Positions 1 to 8,417 of a stretch of DNA of 64,000 nucleotides are shown one piece after another. This DNA comes from Halorussus halobius (lineage in GTDB: Archaea; Halobacteriota; Halobacteria; Halobacteriales; Haladaptataceae). Position 1 is the stretch's first letter; each line of letters opens with the position of its first letter. Under the pieces are notes generated by a model. It saw nothing but the letters and a program-made list of their open reading frames with translations. It had not been told where the DNA came from and did not search any database. The DNA is taken from NCBI RefSeq assembly GCF_004765805.1, contig NZ_SBIU01000008.1, positions 1-64,000 of the forward strand, in the 5' to 3' direction. The translations under genes and the position numbers were made by a program.

Positions 1-274
1 CGCCATCAGGGGTCTCTTCGAGGAGTTGAAGGGCGTTCCGGACCGCGATGCCGTGGGACTGATGGCGGACGCGGCCGACGACGTCCTCGACGATGTCGAT
101 GCTGTCTGCAGGGGAGTCAAACACGGTCACCTCGTGAGGACCGAGCCCGTGTGGGCCGTGTTCGGTGACGATCTGGAGCGTGTGCTCACCGTCCGAGGCC
201 CAACCGCCGCGCGCGTCCGAGTCGACCGGCTCGAAACCGGCGTCTTGGAGCGCGTCGACAAGGTCGCTACTCAT
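1..274 (-). CDS. hypothetical acidic protein, partial (runs off left edge)
   Basis: The reading frame starts with ATG at 274 and is open to the window edge, giving at least 91 residues. Its start overlaps the stop of the upstream gene (ATGAGTAG), which supports translational coupling. The visible part is short, acidic and has no recognisable motif; the family is unknown to me. It is the last visible gene of the leftward operon that begins at 1272. Confidence 0.6.
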   Translation of the reverse strand, partial: MSSDLVDALQDAGFEPVDSDARGGWASDGEHTLQIVTEHGPHGLGPHEVTVFDSPADSIDIVEDVVGRVRHQSHGIAVRNALQLLEETPDG

Positions 275-797
275 CGCTGCCCTCCTCAAACGCGTCCTCG
301 TCGAACTCGACGCGCACGACCTGGTCGCCGTCGTGGTAGAGCGTGCCGACCTGGACCGGCGAGTCGCCCACGCGCTCGCGCTCGCTTTCGGACGGGAGCG
401 ACTCGACGAACTCGCGCCACGCGTCGTGGTTGAGTCGGCCCTTCTCGTCGTCGAACTGTCGGGTGAGTTCGATTTCCGCGAACGTCTGCGGGCCGCCCGA
501 GTGCGCGGCCGGGTCGTCGAGCCCGTCGACGTCGCCCTCGAAGCTGCAGTGGACGTGGTCGAACTGACCGTCGTCGACTGTGGCGTCGCGGTGCGCGTAG
601 ACGGCGGTTGTCTCCAACAGTCGCGGGTCGTGCTCGGGCTGGCGGACGGGGATGACGCCTCCGTGCTGTTCGAAGAGGTCGGGGGCCTCGTCGTGGAGGT
701 GTGCGAACACGCCGTTGGCGAGCTCGCCGAAGAGGTCGGGGTCGGCGTCGTCGAGGTCCTCGGGGTCGAGGCCTTCGATGCGGAGGTAGGCCGCCAT
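267..797 (-). CDS. hypothetical proviral protein, 176 aa
   Basis: An acidic soluble protein without signal peptide or membrane segment. ATG at 797 is used here; a GTG at 800 overlaps the upstream stop and is equally possible. It overlaps both neighbours by a few bases, so it is part of the leftward operon 1272 to 1. I do not recognise the family. The protein is rich in Asp and Glu throughout, as expected of a cytoplasmic haloarchaeal protein, and has no cysteines that would suggest metal binding. Confidence 0.65.
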   Translation of the reverse strand: MAAYLRIEGLDPEDLDDADPDLFGELANGVFAHLHDEAPDLFEQHGGVIPVRQPEHDPRLLETTAVYAHRDATVDDGQFDHVHCSFEGDVDGLDDPAAHSGGPQTFAEIELTRQFDDEKGRLNHDAWREFVESLPSESERERVGDSPVQVGTLYHDGDQVVRVEFDEDAFEEGSDE

Positions 798-1090
798 CAC
801 TCGCTCACCTCTTCGGTGTCGGCGTGGATGCCGTCGTAGTCTGGATGTGGGTCGTCGGCGAGCCGCTTGTCGGCCGGCATGATGGGGCGGCCGTTGATAC
901 TCGACACGTCGCCAACATCGAACTCAAGGACGTGTCGGAGGACCATGAGTGCGCGCTGTTCGATGACGTCACGGGGTGCGTTGCCGGGGACGGTGACGGT
1001 CTGGCTCTTGTCGGGGAGCCCTCTAAGTTTGACCTCGGCGATGTCCGTCTCAATCCACTCGGCCTGCTCGCGCTCGTCGGGAGTAGTCAT
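797..1090 (-). CDS. hypothetical proviral protein, 97 aa
   Basis: Small acidic protein, with its ATG at 1090 overlapping the stop of the zinc-ribbon gene upstream and its own stop overlapping the next start. No catalytic motif is visible. The N-terminal part is predicted to be helical; the C-terminal part is rich in Asp and Pro. Its role is unknown. Its position suggests it is co-expressed with the small proteins of the left operon. Confidence 0.6.
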   Translation of the reverse strand: MTTPDEREQAEWIETDIAEVKLRGLPDKSQTVTVPGNAPRDVIEQRALMVLRHVLEFDVGDVSSINGRPIMPADKRLADDPHPDYDGIHADTEEVSE

Positions 1091-1272
1091 TAGGTGTCAC
1101 CTCGCCGGCAGTCTGCGCAGGTGACGCCTTGTCCGCTCGTGATTCCGCCACAGTCCGGACAGTCGTAGTACGTGTGGTCGCCGAGGCCGCCCTCCTCTTG
1201 GCGGCGCTGAAAGCGTTTACAGTGCTGGCAGCGCTGGCCGGTGCAGTCTGCGCCACAGTCCGTGCACGTCAT
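1090..1272 (-). CDS. mini zinc-ribbon protein, 60 aa
   Basis: The protein carries several CxxC-type pairs: CTDCGADC near the N-terminus, CQHC, then CPDCG and CADC in the C-terminal half. These could form two small zinc ribbons. Such mini zinc proteins are common in haloarchaeal viruses and plasmids and are usually of unknown function, often assumed to bind nucleic acid or protein partners. It is the first gene of the leftward operon and faces the regulatory region 1273-1484. Confidence 0.65.
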   Translation of the reverse strand: MTCTDCGADCTGQRCQHCKRFQRRQEEGGLGDHTYYDCPDCGGITSGQGVTCADCRRGDT

Positions 1273-1419
1273 CGGTCGATACCCTCCGAAACGGTCTTCC
1301 CAGAGTGGGTCGAATTCATTGTTGCTTCACCTTCAGTGGAGCGCGGGCGGCGGTGCAACGCCGTCCGGTTTCTGCGACCGGCATCCCTCGCTCACACTAC
1401 CTACTTGTGTCCCCTGCCA

Positions 1420-1453
1420 CTTAACCCTTAGGGTCTAAGGATAATGGGGTAAG
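1420..1453. promoter_or_regulatory. nested inverted repeats in a divergent promoter region
   Basis: Between the divergent genes ending at 1272 (minus) and starting at 1485 (plus) lies CCTTAGGGTCTAAGG (1426-1440), a perfect 6-bp inverted repeat with a 3-bp spacer. It is nested inside an outer imperfect pair, CTTAACCC at 1420-1427 and GGGGTAAG at 1446-1453. A weak TATA-like CATAAG lies about 28 bp before the GTG at 1485. This looks like an operator for a regulator, possibly the HTH protein just downstream; that link is inferred. Confidence 0.5.
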
Positions 1454-1484
1454 GCATAAGTTCTACGACCTTGTGGCTTAAGGT

Positions 1485-1745
1485 GTGAGCGCAACAACCC
1501 CCAACTCACGACCGATGCTCGACGAAGACGATATCGGACCCGCCGACGAAGCACTGCTCGACATGCTCCGCGACGGCCGCGTCACCGCACCGTACGCCGC
1601 CGACGAAACCGGCTACAGCCTCCAGTACGTCCGCGACCGACTCGGCCGCCTCGTCGAACATGGCAACGCCACGAAGGTCTACGAGGGACTCTACGAACTC
1701 GTCAGCGATCCCCGCGACGACGAGGACGGTGAGAACGATGCCTGA
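1485..1745 (+). CDS. winged-helix DNA-binding protein, 86 aa
   Basis: Residues about 18-75 look like a winged helix of the haloarchaeal phage-type MarR/PhiH1 repressor class: 'ADEALLDMLRDGR', then a YAADETGYSLQYVRDRL recognition segment and a short wing 'GNATKVYEGLYEL'. PhiH1-like repressors control lysogeny in the halovirus phiH, so a repressor role is plausible but inferred. GTG at 1485 is the start used; an in-frame ATG at 1515 would also keep the domain. The stop overlaps the next start (ATGCCTGA). Confidence 0.65.
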   Translation: MSATTPNSRPMLDEDDIGPADEALLDMLRDGRVTAPYAADETGYSLQYVRDRLGRLVEHGNATKVYEGLYELVSDPRDDEDGENDA

Positions 1746-2268
1746 GGTTTCCGAACACATCGGCGTGCGCGGCCTCGGCTCACTCACCGTCGACGTCGAG
1801 GCGTTCTCCGACGAGGTGGGCGACAGTGACCGAGTCCCTGAGGACGTCCAGGAGGAACTCGTCCGGAAGACCAAGCGGGTGGAGAAACTCGAAGCCCGGC
1901 TTGCGGACGCCGGCGAGCCCACGGTGCCGACGGACTACGAAGCGTTCCTCGAAGACGACGTCGTCCGCGAGCAGGTTCGGGACGCGAAGGAGAACAGTAC
2001 GGCGTCGGAGAAGTACGTGCGCGCGGTGATCGCGGCGGTCCTCGATCAGGGTGGAGCTGTGACGTACGACGAGGTGACGGAGATGCCGGACGCGACGGAC
2101 AAGACGCACGTCGGGCGGGCGGCGAACGCGTTGGCCGAGCGCCGGGTCGCGACGGTCGACGAGGAGGACGGTGCGAAGCGCGTGGATCTCAACCCGTCGG
2201 GCATCGAGGAGGTCAAGCAGGAGCGGGAGCGCCGCGAGCGACGCCGAGAGATCATGGACGAGCTGTAG
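1738..2268 (+). CDS. coiled-coil plus helix-turn-helix protein, 176 aa
   Basis: ATG at 1738 overlaps the stop of the preceding HTH gene. A helical segment (about residues 35-60, 'VQEELVRKTKRVEKLEARLADAG') looks like a short coiled coil. Residues about 90-150 resemble a winged helix, with 'YVRAVIAAVLDQGGAVTYDEV' and a helix leading to 'GRAANALAERRVATVDE'. The C-terminus is a charged helix rich in Glu and Arg. It is probably a second regulator of the switch region; no exact family is recognised. Confidence 0.6.
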   Translation: MPEVSEHIGVRGLGSLTVDVEAFSDEVGDSDRVPEDVQEELVRKTKRVEKLEARLADAGEPTVPTDYEAFLEDDVVREQVRDAKENSTASEKYVRAVIAAVLDQGGAVTYDEVTEMPDATDKTHVGRAANALAERRVATVDEEDGAKRVDLNPSGIEEVKQERERRERRREIMDEL

Positions 2269-2302
2269 CGGCGGCGCTCTTGGGAGTTCAAAGCAAACCG
2301 TG

Positions 2303-2311
2303 CCTTTATAT
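2303..2311 (+). promoter_or_regulatory. TATA box for the gene at 2336
   Basis: CTTTATATC lies with its centre about 28 bp before the ATG at 2336, the usual spacing for a leaderless haloarchaeal transcript. An AGATATC-type AT-rich stretch follows, unlike the GC-rich surroundings. It implies that the small gene at 2336 has its own promoter. Confidence 0.55.
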
Positions 2312-2335
2312 CTCTGCTGGAGATATCTGGTTAGC

Positions 2336-2533
2336 ATGGAACAATGCAGTACTCACAACGAACCGGTAACTGTACAGATCACGCAAATACTCCCACTCTC
2401 CCGCGACAACGAGACCGTTCACGTTTGCAGGACGTGCCTCGACAACGCCGATGAAGACGTCGACGAGTTCTTCGCAGACGACGTCGTCGAAGCTGCGCAC
2501 CGACACACGGTAGAGATTCTCGCGTCCGAGTAG
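2336..2533 (+). CDS. hypothetical protein with CxxC and Cys/His residues, 65 aa
   Basis: Short acidic protein with its own TATA element. It has C4 and H6 near the N-terminus and a CRTC pair at about residues 31-34, so a single zinc site is possible. It ends 32 bp before the convergent end of the tail operon (2566). Function is unknown. The AT-richer promoter and autonomous transcription suggest expression in the lysogen, which is an inference. Confidence 0.5.
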   Translation: MEQCSTHNEPVTVQITQILPLSRDNETVHVCRTCLDNADEDVDEFFADDVVEAAHRHTVEILASE

Positions 2534-2565
2534 ACGGACCACAACGCCAGTTCCCGTCCCTCAAC

Positions 2566-5334
2566 TCACGACCGGCGGCCGATCTGCCCCACCCGTTCTT
2601 GAATCCGCCGCACCACCTCGCCCGGCGTCTCCCGATTCCCACCCGCAACCGTAATCTTCTCCGGACTATTCTCCACGGATTTTGCCTCGACGGGCTTGTC
2701 GACCGGCAACCCCGCGACTGAGAGCGCGTCCGTGACCGCGAACCCGACCTCGGCCGGCGGAATCGAGAACTCGACCTCCCATAGCGGCTCCGATATTTCC
2801 GCGACGATCGTGGCGGCCGCCTGCTCGCACGCCTCCTCACTCGTCAACCCCGGGATCGACTGCTTCGGAGCCCACCGCGGCGAGTCCACACTGTCTAACT
2901 GATAGCTCCCCCGGGTCTCGTAGCGATAATCAATCGCGTACTCGGCGTTGTCGAGCAGGTCTCCACTCCCGAGCACCGTCACCGTCCCGTCGAGCGACGA
3001 CATCGTATAGTCAACATTATACGTGTAGTTCGCGCCAGTCTCCGGGTCGTAGACCGTCTCACTCCCGTCCACGAGGTTCTCGTGCGGCAACGAGACGGCT
3101 GCTCCGACGTCCGCCTCGAACCGATGGCCGCTCACCGCCTGTGCTGCGCCGACCACCGTGACGGCCTCGTAGACCTCGCCGCTTCGTTTCGTCGTCCGAT
3201 AGTCCACGAGGTCCGGGTCGACGTCCGTCTCGCGCTGGCCGGGTTGGGTCCAGATGACTGTCGGCGTCCCGTCGACGACTGTGTACTCCCAGATAAAGCC
3301 GCCTTGGTCTGCCCACTCCCGCAGCACGCGGTCGAGATGCTCGCCCTTCACGCTCTGGTTGATGAGCGCTGGCGTCTCATCGAGGTCCGCGTAGAGCGAG
3401 TAGGCGTCCACGCTCTGGGGCTTGAAACCCTCGGATGGCGTCTCGGTCTCGCGGCTGCCGTAGGCGTCGAGCGTGACGCGGGCCCGCAGCTGGCTGCTCG
3501 GCTCGTCGAACTCGGCGTCGACGACGGCAGAGTTCGACGACTCGACCCACGTCTGGCCTTGGTCGTTGCTGACTGCGACCGCCTGCTCCCCCGACGTGTC
3601 GTTGATGTCGAGGTCGGCGCGGCCGCCGACAACCTGCTGGCCCGTACTCGAATCCGCGAACTCTTGGGAGACCACCGGATAATCCCGTGGCCCCGGCAGC
3701 GGCCCACCCTGCCCGTCGTTCGAGTTCGGCAGCTCCGAGTAAAAGCGGGCGTCGTGGAAATTCACGAGGTCGAGATACATCCCGCCCGTCTCCTCGGACG
3801 TCGACCCGGCCTCGATCTCGATCTGGTAGTCGCCCGGATTCGCGATATCGCCAATGTCGACGGTCAGCCAGCCAAACTCGTTCGGGAAGAGGAAATTCGC
3901 GGGAATCGAATCGACGACCGAGTCGTTCAACACGACGTCGAACGGCGGATTCGACTCGATATCAGTCCCCTCCTGCGACCCGATGATGTAGTACCGGATC
4001 GCAACCCGTCCCGTCCCGCCGTCCGGGACGGTGTAGTCAAGCGAGAACTCGTACGGCCCCCTCGTCGCGCCCTCCGGGAGCCCAGTTGCGACCCCGCCAC
4101 TATACCCATCGCGCTCGTCCGTGACCTGCGTGCTCGCCGATTCGCCCTCGCGCGTGAAACTCGTCTGGAGGTGCTCGAAGCGCCCGTCGGCGGTGACCGT
4201 CACGGGACGGGTGTCTGGATAGGCGTCTGCGGGGTCCGATTGCCACTCCGTCTCCGAGTCAACCGTCTTCATGAGCGCATCCACGCGCACGCTCTCGGCG
4301 GGCGGATCTATGTCCGTCGCGTACGGCGTCGTGCTCGCGATGAGGTCGCCAGCGGCCTCGTGGACGTCGACGAGGTCGTACTCCTCGGCCACCGTCTGTT
4401 TCAGCTGGCGGCCGCCCTCGCCGTGGAGGACGGTGCGCTTCGACCCCTGCTGGGTTTCGTGCGTGACGTTGACGAGCGTCTCGATCGGCTGCCGGACGCC
4501 GTCCTGCCACACCCGCAGGGTGGCGTCCTCATACCCCTCCGACTGCCATTTTTCGTTGTAGGGGACCGGGATGCGTATCTGAGGGAGGTCGTTCACGCGG
4601 GGTTGCTGTTGGGGGTCGTCGAGGAGCTGTGGGGTGAGCGTCCGCCCGCTCGGTTCGTGGTCGACCTCTATGTGCCAGCCCTCGGGCGGGACGCGGCGCT
4701 GGTCGCGGCCCGACCCAGTGGTCGCAACCGCCTCGGTCACGTTGCTCGTCGCGCTCGTGTGCTCAGTGTAGGGCTCGAACCGGTAGCGATAGCGGCGGCC
4801 GGGTTGGGCGGTGTCGTCGGTCACCGCGAACGCGCCGGTCCCCGAGACGGGGTCGCGCTCGCGGACCGTCCTCCACGGCGAGGGCGGCCGCCAGCCGGAC
4901 TCGTACTCGCGCTGACGCTGCAGCCGAATCCCTGATTCGTTGTCGGCGTTGTCCGTTCCTTCGACATCGACCTCGGTCTGGCCAGCGGCGGTGATGCTCG
5001 CGCTCGTGACGCCCGGGAACTTGGTGACGATGCTGACCGGGTCCGTCCACGAACCTGTCCGGTGTTCGGTCTCCGTGCGCGCGCGGACCTCGTACTCTTC
5101 GCCATCCTTTCTCCCCACGAACTCCATCGTGAGCGTCGAGTGGTCGCCGATGAATTCGCCGAACCCGGTCGCCGACGAGTCCCACGACGACTCGCCAGTC
5201 TCCCGGATTTGGATGCGCACGCTCCCGTAGTTCGACGGGGCGGTTTCGCGGTCGACGGCGACCTCGTCTTCGACGCCGTTCCCCAACGTGGGCTGGTCTT
5301 CATCGGGGAGGCTGGTAGTGAACGTTGCGGGCAT
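2566..5334 (-). CDS. tail tip/baseplate hub-like protein with fibronectin III domains, 922 aa
   Basis: Last gene of the structural operon. The N-terminal 200 residues hold two fibronectin type III repeats (e.g. 'GEEYEVRARTETEHRTGSW' and 'GRRYRYRFEPYTEHT'). The middle (about 430-530) has a beta-sandwich resembling a carbohydrate-binding module. The C-terminal 350 residues resemble tail-hub or prophage-tail proteins that sit at the tail end and contact the host surface. ATG at 5334 follows directly, in frame, on the TAG of the upstream gene, and its first residues look like the last strand of the upstream protein's fifth fibronectin domain. Function by position and domain content; no enzymatic motif seen. 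Confidence 0.7.
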   Translation of the reverse strand: MPATFTTSLPDEDQPTLGNGVEDEVAVDRETAPSNYGSVRIQIRETGESSWDSSATGFGEFIGDHSTLTMEFVGRKDGEEYEVRARTETEHRTGSWTDPVSIVTKFPGVTSASITAAGQTEVDVEGTDNADNESGIRLQRQREYESGWRPPSPWRTVRERDPVSGTGAFAVTDDTAQPGRRYRYRFEPYTEHTSATSNVTEAVATTGSGRDQRRVPPEGWHIEVDHEPSGRTLTPQLLDDPQQQPRVNDLPQIRIPVPYNEKWQSEGYEDATLRVWQDGVRQPIETLVNVTHETQQGSKRTVLHGEGGRQLKQTVAEEYDLVDVHEAAGDLIASTTPYATDIDPPAESVRVDALMKTVDSETEWQSDPADAYPDTRPVTVTADGRFEHLQTSFTREGESASTQVTDERDGYSGGVATGLPEGATRGPYEFSLDYTVPDGGTGRVAIRYYIIGSQEGTDIESNPPFDVVLNDSVVDSIPANFLFPNEFGWLTVDIGDIANPGDYQIEIEAGSTSEETGGMYLDLVNFHDARFYSELPNSNDGQGGPLPGPRDYPVVSQEFADSSTGQQVVGGRADLDINDTSGEQAVAVSNDQGQTWVESSNSAVVDAEFDEPSSQLRARVTLDAYGSRETETPSEGFKPQSVDAYSLYADLDETPALINQSVKGEHLDRVLREWADQGGFIWEYTVVDGTPTVIWTQPGQRETDVDPDLVDYRTTKRSGEVYEAVTVVGAAQAVSGHRFEADVGAAVSLPHENLVDGSETVYDPETGANYTYNVDYTMSSLDGTVTVLGSGDLLDNAEYAIDYRYETRGSYQLDSVDSPRWAPKQSIPGLTSEEACEQAAATIVAEISEPLWEVEFSIPPAEVGFAVTDALSVAGLPVDKPVEAKSVENSPEKITVAGGNRETPGEVVRRIQERVGQIGRRS

Positions 5335-7242
5335 CTATTCGTCCTCCGTTGCAGTGTGGTCCGTAACAGCGACGACGCGGCCCTCGTACTGTTCGCCGTT
5401 GCGGAGGCCGTCGACGGTCACGGTCTCCGTGTCTCGTGAGACGGTTTCGTGCTCCTGCCAGTCCTCGTCGGGCTCACCGTTGGGCGTGGTTGGGCGATAT
5501 TCGACACGGGTCTCGCCGTGGTCGTGGGTCGCAGTCCACGCGTAGTCGGCGGTCGTGTCGGTGACGTTCGAGACGGTGAACTCGGTCGGCGCGGGCAGGA
5601 CAGTGATCGCGTTGGCTTGCGGTCCGTCCGTCGACGCGTGGCCGGTTACTCGGCGAACCGTGTAGTAGTAGCGCTCGCCGTCAAGCAGGCCGGTATCGGT
5701 GAAACTGGTCGTGTCAGGGGAGAGCCCGCCAGTGATCTCGGTGCCGAGCGAGCCGTCCGTCGAGCGGTAAATCTCCCACGACCCGTCGCTGGAGTTATCG
5801 TTCCGGGTCCACGAGAGCGCGATCTCGTCTTCGATGGCGGTGTCCAGCGAGAGTCCGGAAGCGGCCGGTAGCTCGGTCGTGGTTGCGACTTCGCTGGAGA
5901 GCGTATCCGTCTCGCCGCCGTAGACGGCCGCAACCCGGTAGTAGTAGCGTTCGCCGTTCTCCAGTCCAGTGTCGGTATACGTCGTCCCAGTCGGGCTGGC
6001 GACCTGCGTGTAGTCCGCCTCGCCCGACCCGCTGGTTTCGCTCCTGAAGACTGCGTAGTTGTCCTCCTGGTCAGTCCCGTCCCACGAGAGGTCTACTTCC
6101 GTTTCCCGGGTGCCGTCAACGCTTAGTCCCGTGACGGTGGTCGAGGCCGTTTCGGAGTACGTCCAGTCCGACGTCGTGTGGCCGGTTTCCGCTCGAACGC
6201 GGACTTGCAGTTCATCGGCAGACTCGCTGAACGATACGGGCTGTGATTCGCTCCCTGCGCTGGGGTCGTAGCCTGCGGCCCAGTCACCGTCTTCGAAGAC
6301 GACGGCTCGGAACTCGCTCTCGTTGTCGCTCTCGTCGGTCCATGAGACGGTGCCGTCCGTCGGAGTGGTAATCGAGAGTGAGACGTTGCTGGGGGCGGGA
6401 AGGCTGGTGGTTGCGGCCGCCTCTCCACTGAGGTCGGATTCTCCATCGGGATTTGATGCAGTAACCCGGTAGTAGTACTGCTCGCCGTTCAACAAGCCCG
6501 TGTCAGTGTACGTGGTCTGGCTGGCAGCAACGCTATCGATCTGCGTGTAGTCACTGAGCGTGCTCCCCGACGCCTGGGCGCGATAGATGTGGTAGTCGTC
6601 CGTGCCATCAGCTGCGTCCCACGAGAGGTCGATTGCAGAGTCGGACGCGGATGCAGCAGAGAGACTGGTTGGGAAGGCTGGGGGAGCGGCATACTTGATG
6701 TCATCAATCCATCCGTTCGCCCCCTTGTCGTCGCCCGCTGTATCGACCGCGAATTCTAAGGTGTCAATAGTGCTGGTTGAATCTGCAGACTGGAATGACT
6801 TGTCTTGAACCTCCAGGACGCCATTAATCTCGACATCATACGTCGCTGACTCGAAGTCCGGGATGATGTGGAAGTCGTAGACGGTTCCTTCGTTGAATTC
6901 GTAGAGGTCGTCGTCGTCCACTTGGATGTATCCAGTATTTGTGTTGAGGTAGATAGTTGTGAGTCGTGCGAAGTCACTGGATTGTACGAGTGTGACTGCG
7001 AGACCGGGGTTTGTAGCGGTGGAGCGGAAGTTCGGGGGCGTGATTTTCACCGAAAACCAGACATCCGAACTGAACGGTGTCGGGGGCTGGATACGAGCTT
7101 CTTTGTTTACGTCTCCATTATTTTCTATATATCCCGAGTACGCCCCGTAAATCGGGTCGCTCGAGTCGACGGTCATGTCCCCATCGTTATCCGTCCAGTC
7201 ATCGACGGTTCCATCCTCGAAATCCTCCAGCACCGTCACCAT
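5335..7242 (-). CDS. tail fibre-like protein: lectin-like domain plus five fibronectin III repeats, 635 aa
   Basis: Residues 1 to about 185 form a concanavalin/LamG-like sandwich ('DWTDNDGDMTVDSSDPIYG', 'ANGWIDDIKYA'). Five fibronectin III repeats follow, each ending in a signature like 'DTGLLNGEQYYYRVTA'. Such proteins usually bind the cell surface, and glycans are a likely ligand. ATG at 7242 overlaps the stop of the upstream gene (TGATG). The open frame extends further upstream, but that part is a shadow of the neighbouring gene. The fifth repeat lacks its final strand, which instead follows the TAG stop in frame in the next gene. Confidence 0.7.
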   Translation of the reverse strand: MVTVLEDFEDGTVDDWTDNDGDMTVDSSDPIYGAYSGYIENNGDVNKEARIQPPTPFSSDVWFSVKITPPNFRSTATNPGLAVTLVQSSDFARLTTIYLNTNTGYIQVDDDDLYEFNEGTVYDFHIIPDFESATYDVEINGVLEVQDKSFQSADSTSTIDTLEFAVDTAGDDKGANGWIDDIKYAAPPAFPTSLSAASASDSAIDLSWDAADGTDDYHIYRAQASGSTLSDYTQIDSVAASQTTYTDTGLLNGEQYYYRVTASNPDGESDLSGEAAATTSLPAPSNVSLSITTPTDGTVSWTDESDNESEFRAVVFEDGDWAAGYDPSAGSESQPVSFSESADELQVRVRAETGHTTSDWTYSETASTTVTGLSVDGTRETEVDLSWDGTDQEDNYAVFRSETSGSGEADYTQVASPTGTTYTDTGLENGERYYYRVAAVYGGETDTLSSEVATTTELPAASGLSLDTAIEDEIALSWTRNDNSSDGSWEIYRSTDGSLGTEITGGLSPDTTSFTDTGLLDGERYYYTVRRVTGHASTDGPQANAITVLPAPTEFTVSNVTDTTADYAWTATHDHGETRVEYRPTTPNGEPDEDWQEHETVSRDTETVTVDGLRNGEQYEGRVVAVTDHTATEDE

Positions 7243-8402
7243 CAGGCACGCACCTCCCCACGACTCACCAGGCCACGCGACGGCTGGACGTCCATCAGCC
7301 AGTCGGCCGCTATCGGGTCGAGCCAGTCCACGAGCGCCTGGGGGACGGGGCTGTCTGCGCTCTCGGGGCGCTCGACCAAGAGCCGCGAGCGACCATACTG
7401 CAGGCTGACGTCGAGGTCGTAGAGGCCCATGCTCGGATGCTGGAATTCGAGTTGCGCGCGCAGGTCGTGCATCCCGACCATGGTGAGGTCGATATCGTAC
7501 AGCGTCCAGTCCGACGTGTTGTCGAGTCCGAGGCTGGTCCACCCGCCCGCAGTGTCGTCCCACGTTTCGGCGTGTAGGTGGGGCGTCGACGCTTCGTCGA
7601 GCCGCACCCGCAGCAGGCCGTTCGAGACGACGACCGGGTCGGCGACGTCGTGCTCCGTCGAGTGGATTGTCTGCCAGCGACGTGGTCCACCCCCATCCTC
7701 CCCTCGAAACTTCGAGTCGTGGCCGCGTGTATCGTAGACGCGGACGCCAGCCTGGACGTCGTCCTGATAGCTGACGTCGTACACGAGACTCGGCGCGTCC
7801 ACCTCGAGCGCGTCCTCGCCGTCCGCGATGTCGTAGAGGCTGGCGTCGACCGTCCGCCCCGCCCGCATCTCGACCGGCGTCGCGCTTGCGGACGCCCCGG
7901 CTTCTGAGTCGATCCAGCGGACTTTCCCCGCCGACGCGGGCACCGCAGCCAACTCCGTCAGGTCGTTCCCGAAGGGATGGTCGGCCTGACGGGGGTGCAG
8001 TGCGAGCGTGCGGAACCCCGAGCCCCGCCGGCGTTTAAAGGTGAGGTTGATCGTGTACTCCCACGCCGACCGCTGGTTGCCATGCAGGGGGTCGACGGTC
8101 GCCGACGACACGCTATACCAGCCCTGATTCGGATACGAGCCAGTGTCGCCCCGGCGAAACAGGGGGAGTGCGGGGAGGTTTGCGTCCGCAAGTTCGTCGA
8201 GCTCCGACGCGATCATCCTCGAGATGTCTTCGCCCCAGCGAATCTGGCCGTTGAGTTCGAGGTCGGCGGCCTGACTGCTGATCGCTTCGACTTCCGCGCT
8301 GTCGTCGTTCAGGAGGCCGAGTTCTGAGAGTTGTTGGCCGAGCGTGTCGGATTCGGTCGGCTGACTCGCTTCGGGCAAGGGAGCGTTATGCAAGTATTTC
8401 AT
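7242..8402 (-). CDS. tail protein (distal tail/baseplate class), 386 aa
   Basis: Follows the tape-measure region and precedes the fibronectin proteins, the position of distal-tail proteins in siphovirus-type modules. Predicted to be beta-rich with no signal peptide. Segments such as 'WYSVSSATVDPLHGNQRSAWEYTINLTFKRR' and 'GLYDLDVSLQYGRSRLLVE' suggest beta-sandwich structure. I do not recognise a named family. Start ATG at 8402; a 15-bp gap follows the upstream gene. Confidence 0.6.
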   Translation of the reverse strand: MKYLHNAPLPEASQPTESDTLGQQLSELGLLNDDSAEVEAISSQAADLELNGQIRWGEDISRMIASELDELADANLPALPLFRRGDTGSYPNQGWYSVSSATVDPLHGNQRSAWEYTINLTFKRRRGSGFRTLALHPRQADHPFGNDLTELAAVPASAGKVRWIDSEAGASASATPVEMRAGRTVDASLYDIADGEDALEVDAPSLVYDVSYQDDVQAGVRVYDTRGHDSKFRGEDGGGPRRWQTIHSTEHDVADPVVVSNGLLRVRLDEASTPHLHAETWDDTAGGWTSLGLDNTSDWTLYDIDLTMVGMHDLRAQLEFQHPSMGLYDLDVSLQYGRSRLLVERPESADSPVPQALVDWLDPIAADWLMDVQPSRGLVSRGEVRA

Positions 8403-8417
8403 GACTCTACGTATTGA

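Noticed and set aside
3082..4935. Plus-strand open frame of 617 codons opposite the tail-hub gene
   Set aside because: It is antisense to a gene with clear domains, is Arg/Val-rich rather than acidic, and appears only because GC-rich codons keep the opposite frame open.
7243..7563. N-terminal extension of the lectin/fibronectin tail protein
   Set aside because: The extra 107 residues are Arg/Pro-rich and overlap a supported gene in another frame; the ATG at 7242 fits the TGATG coupling.
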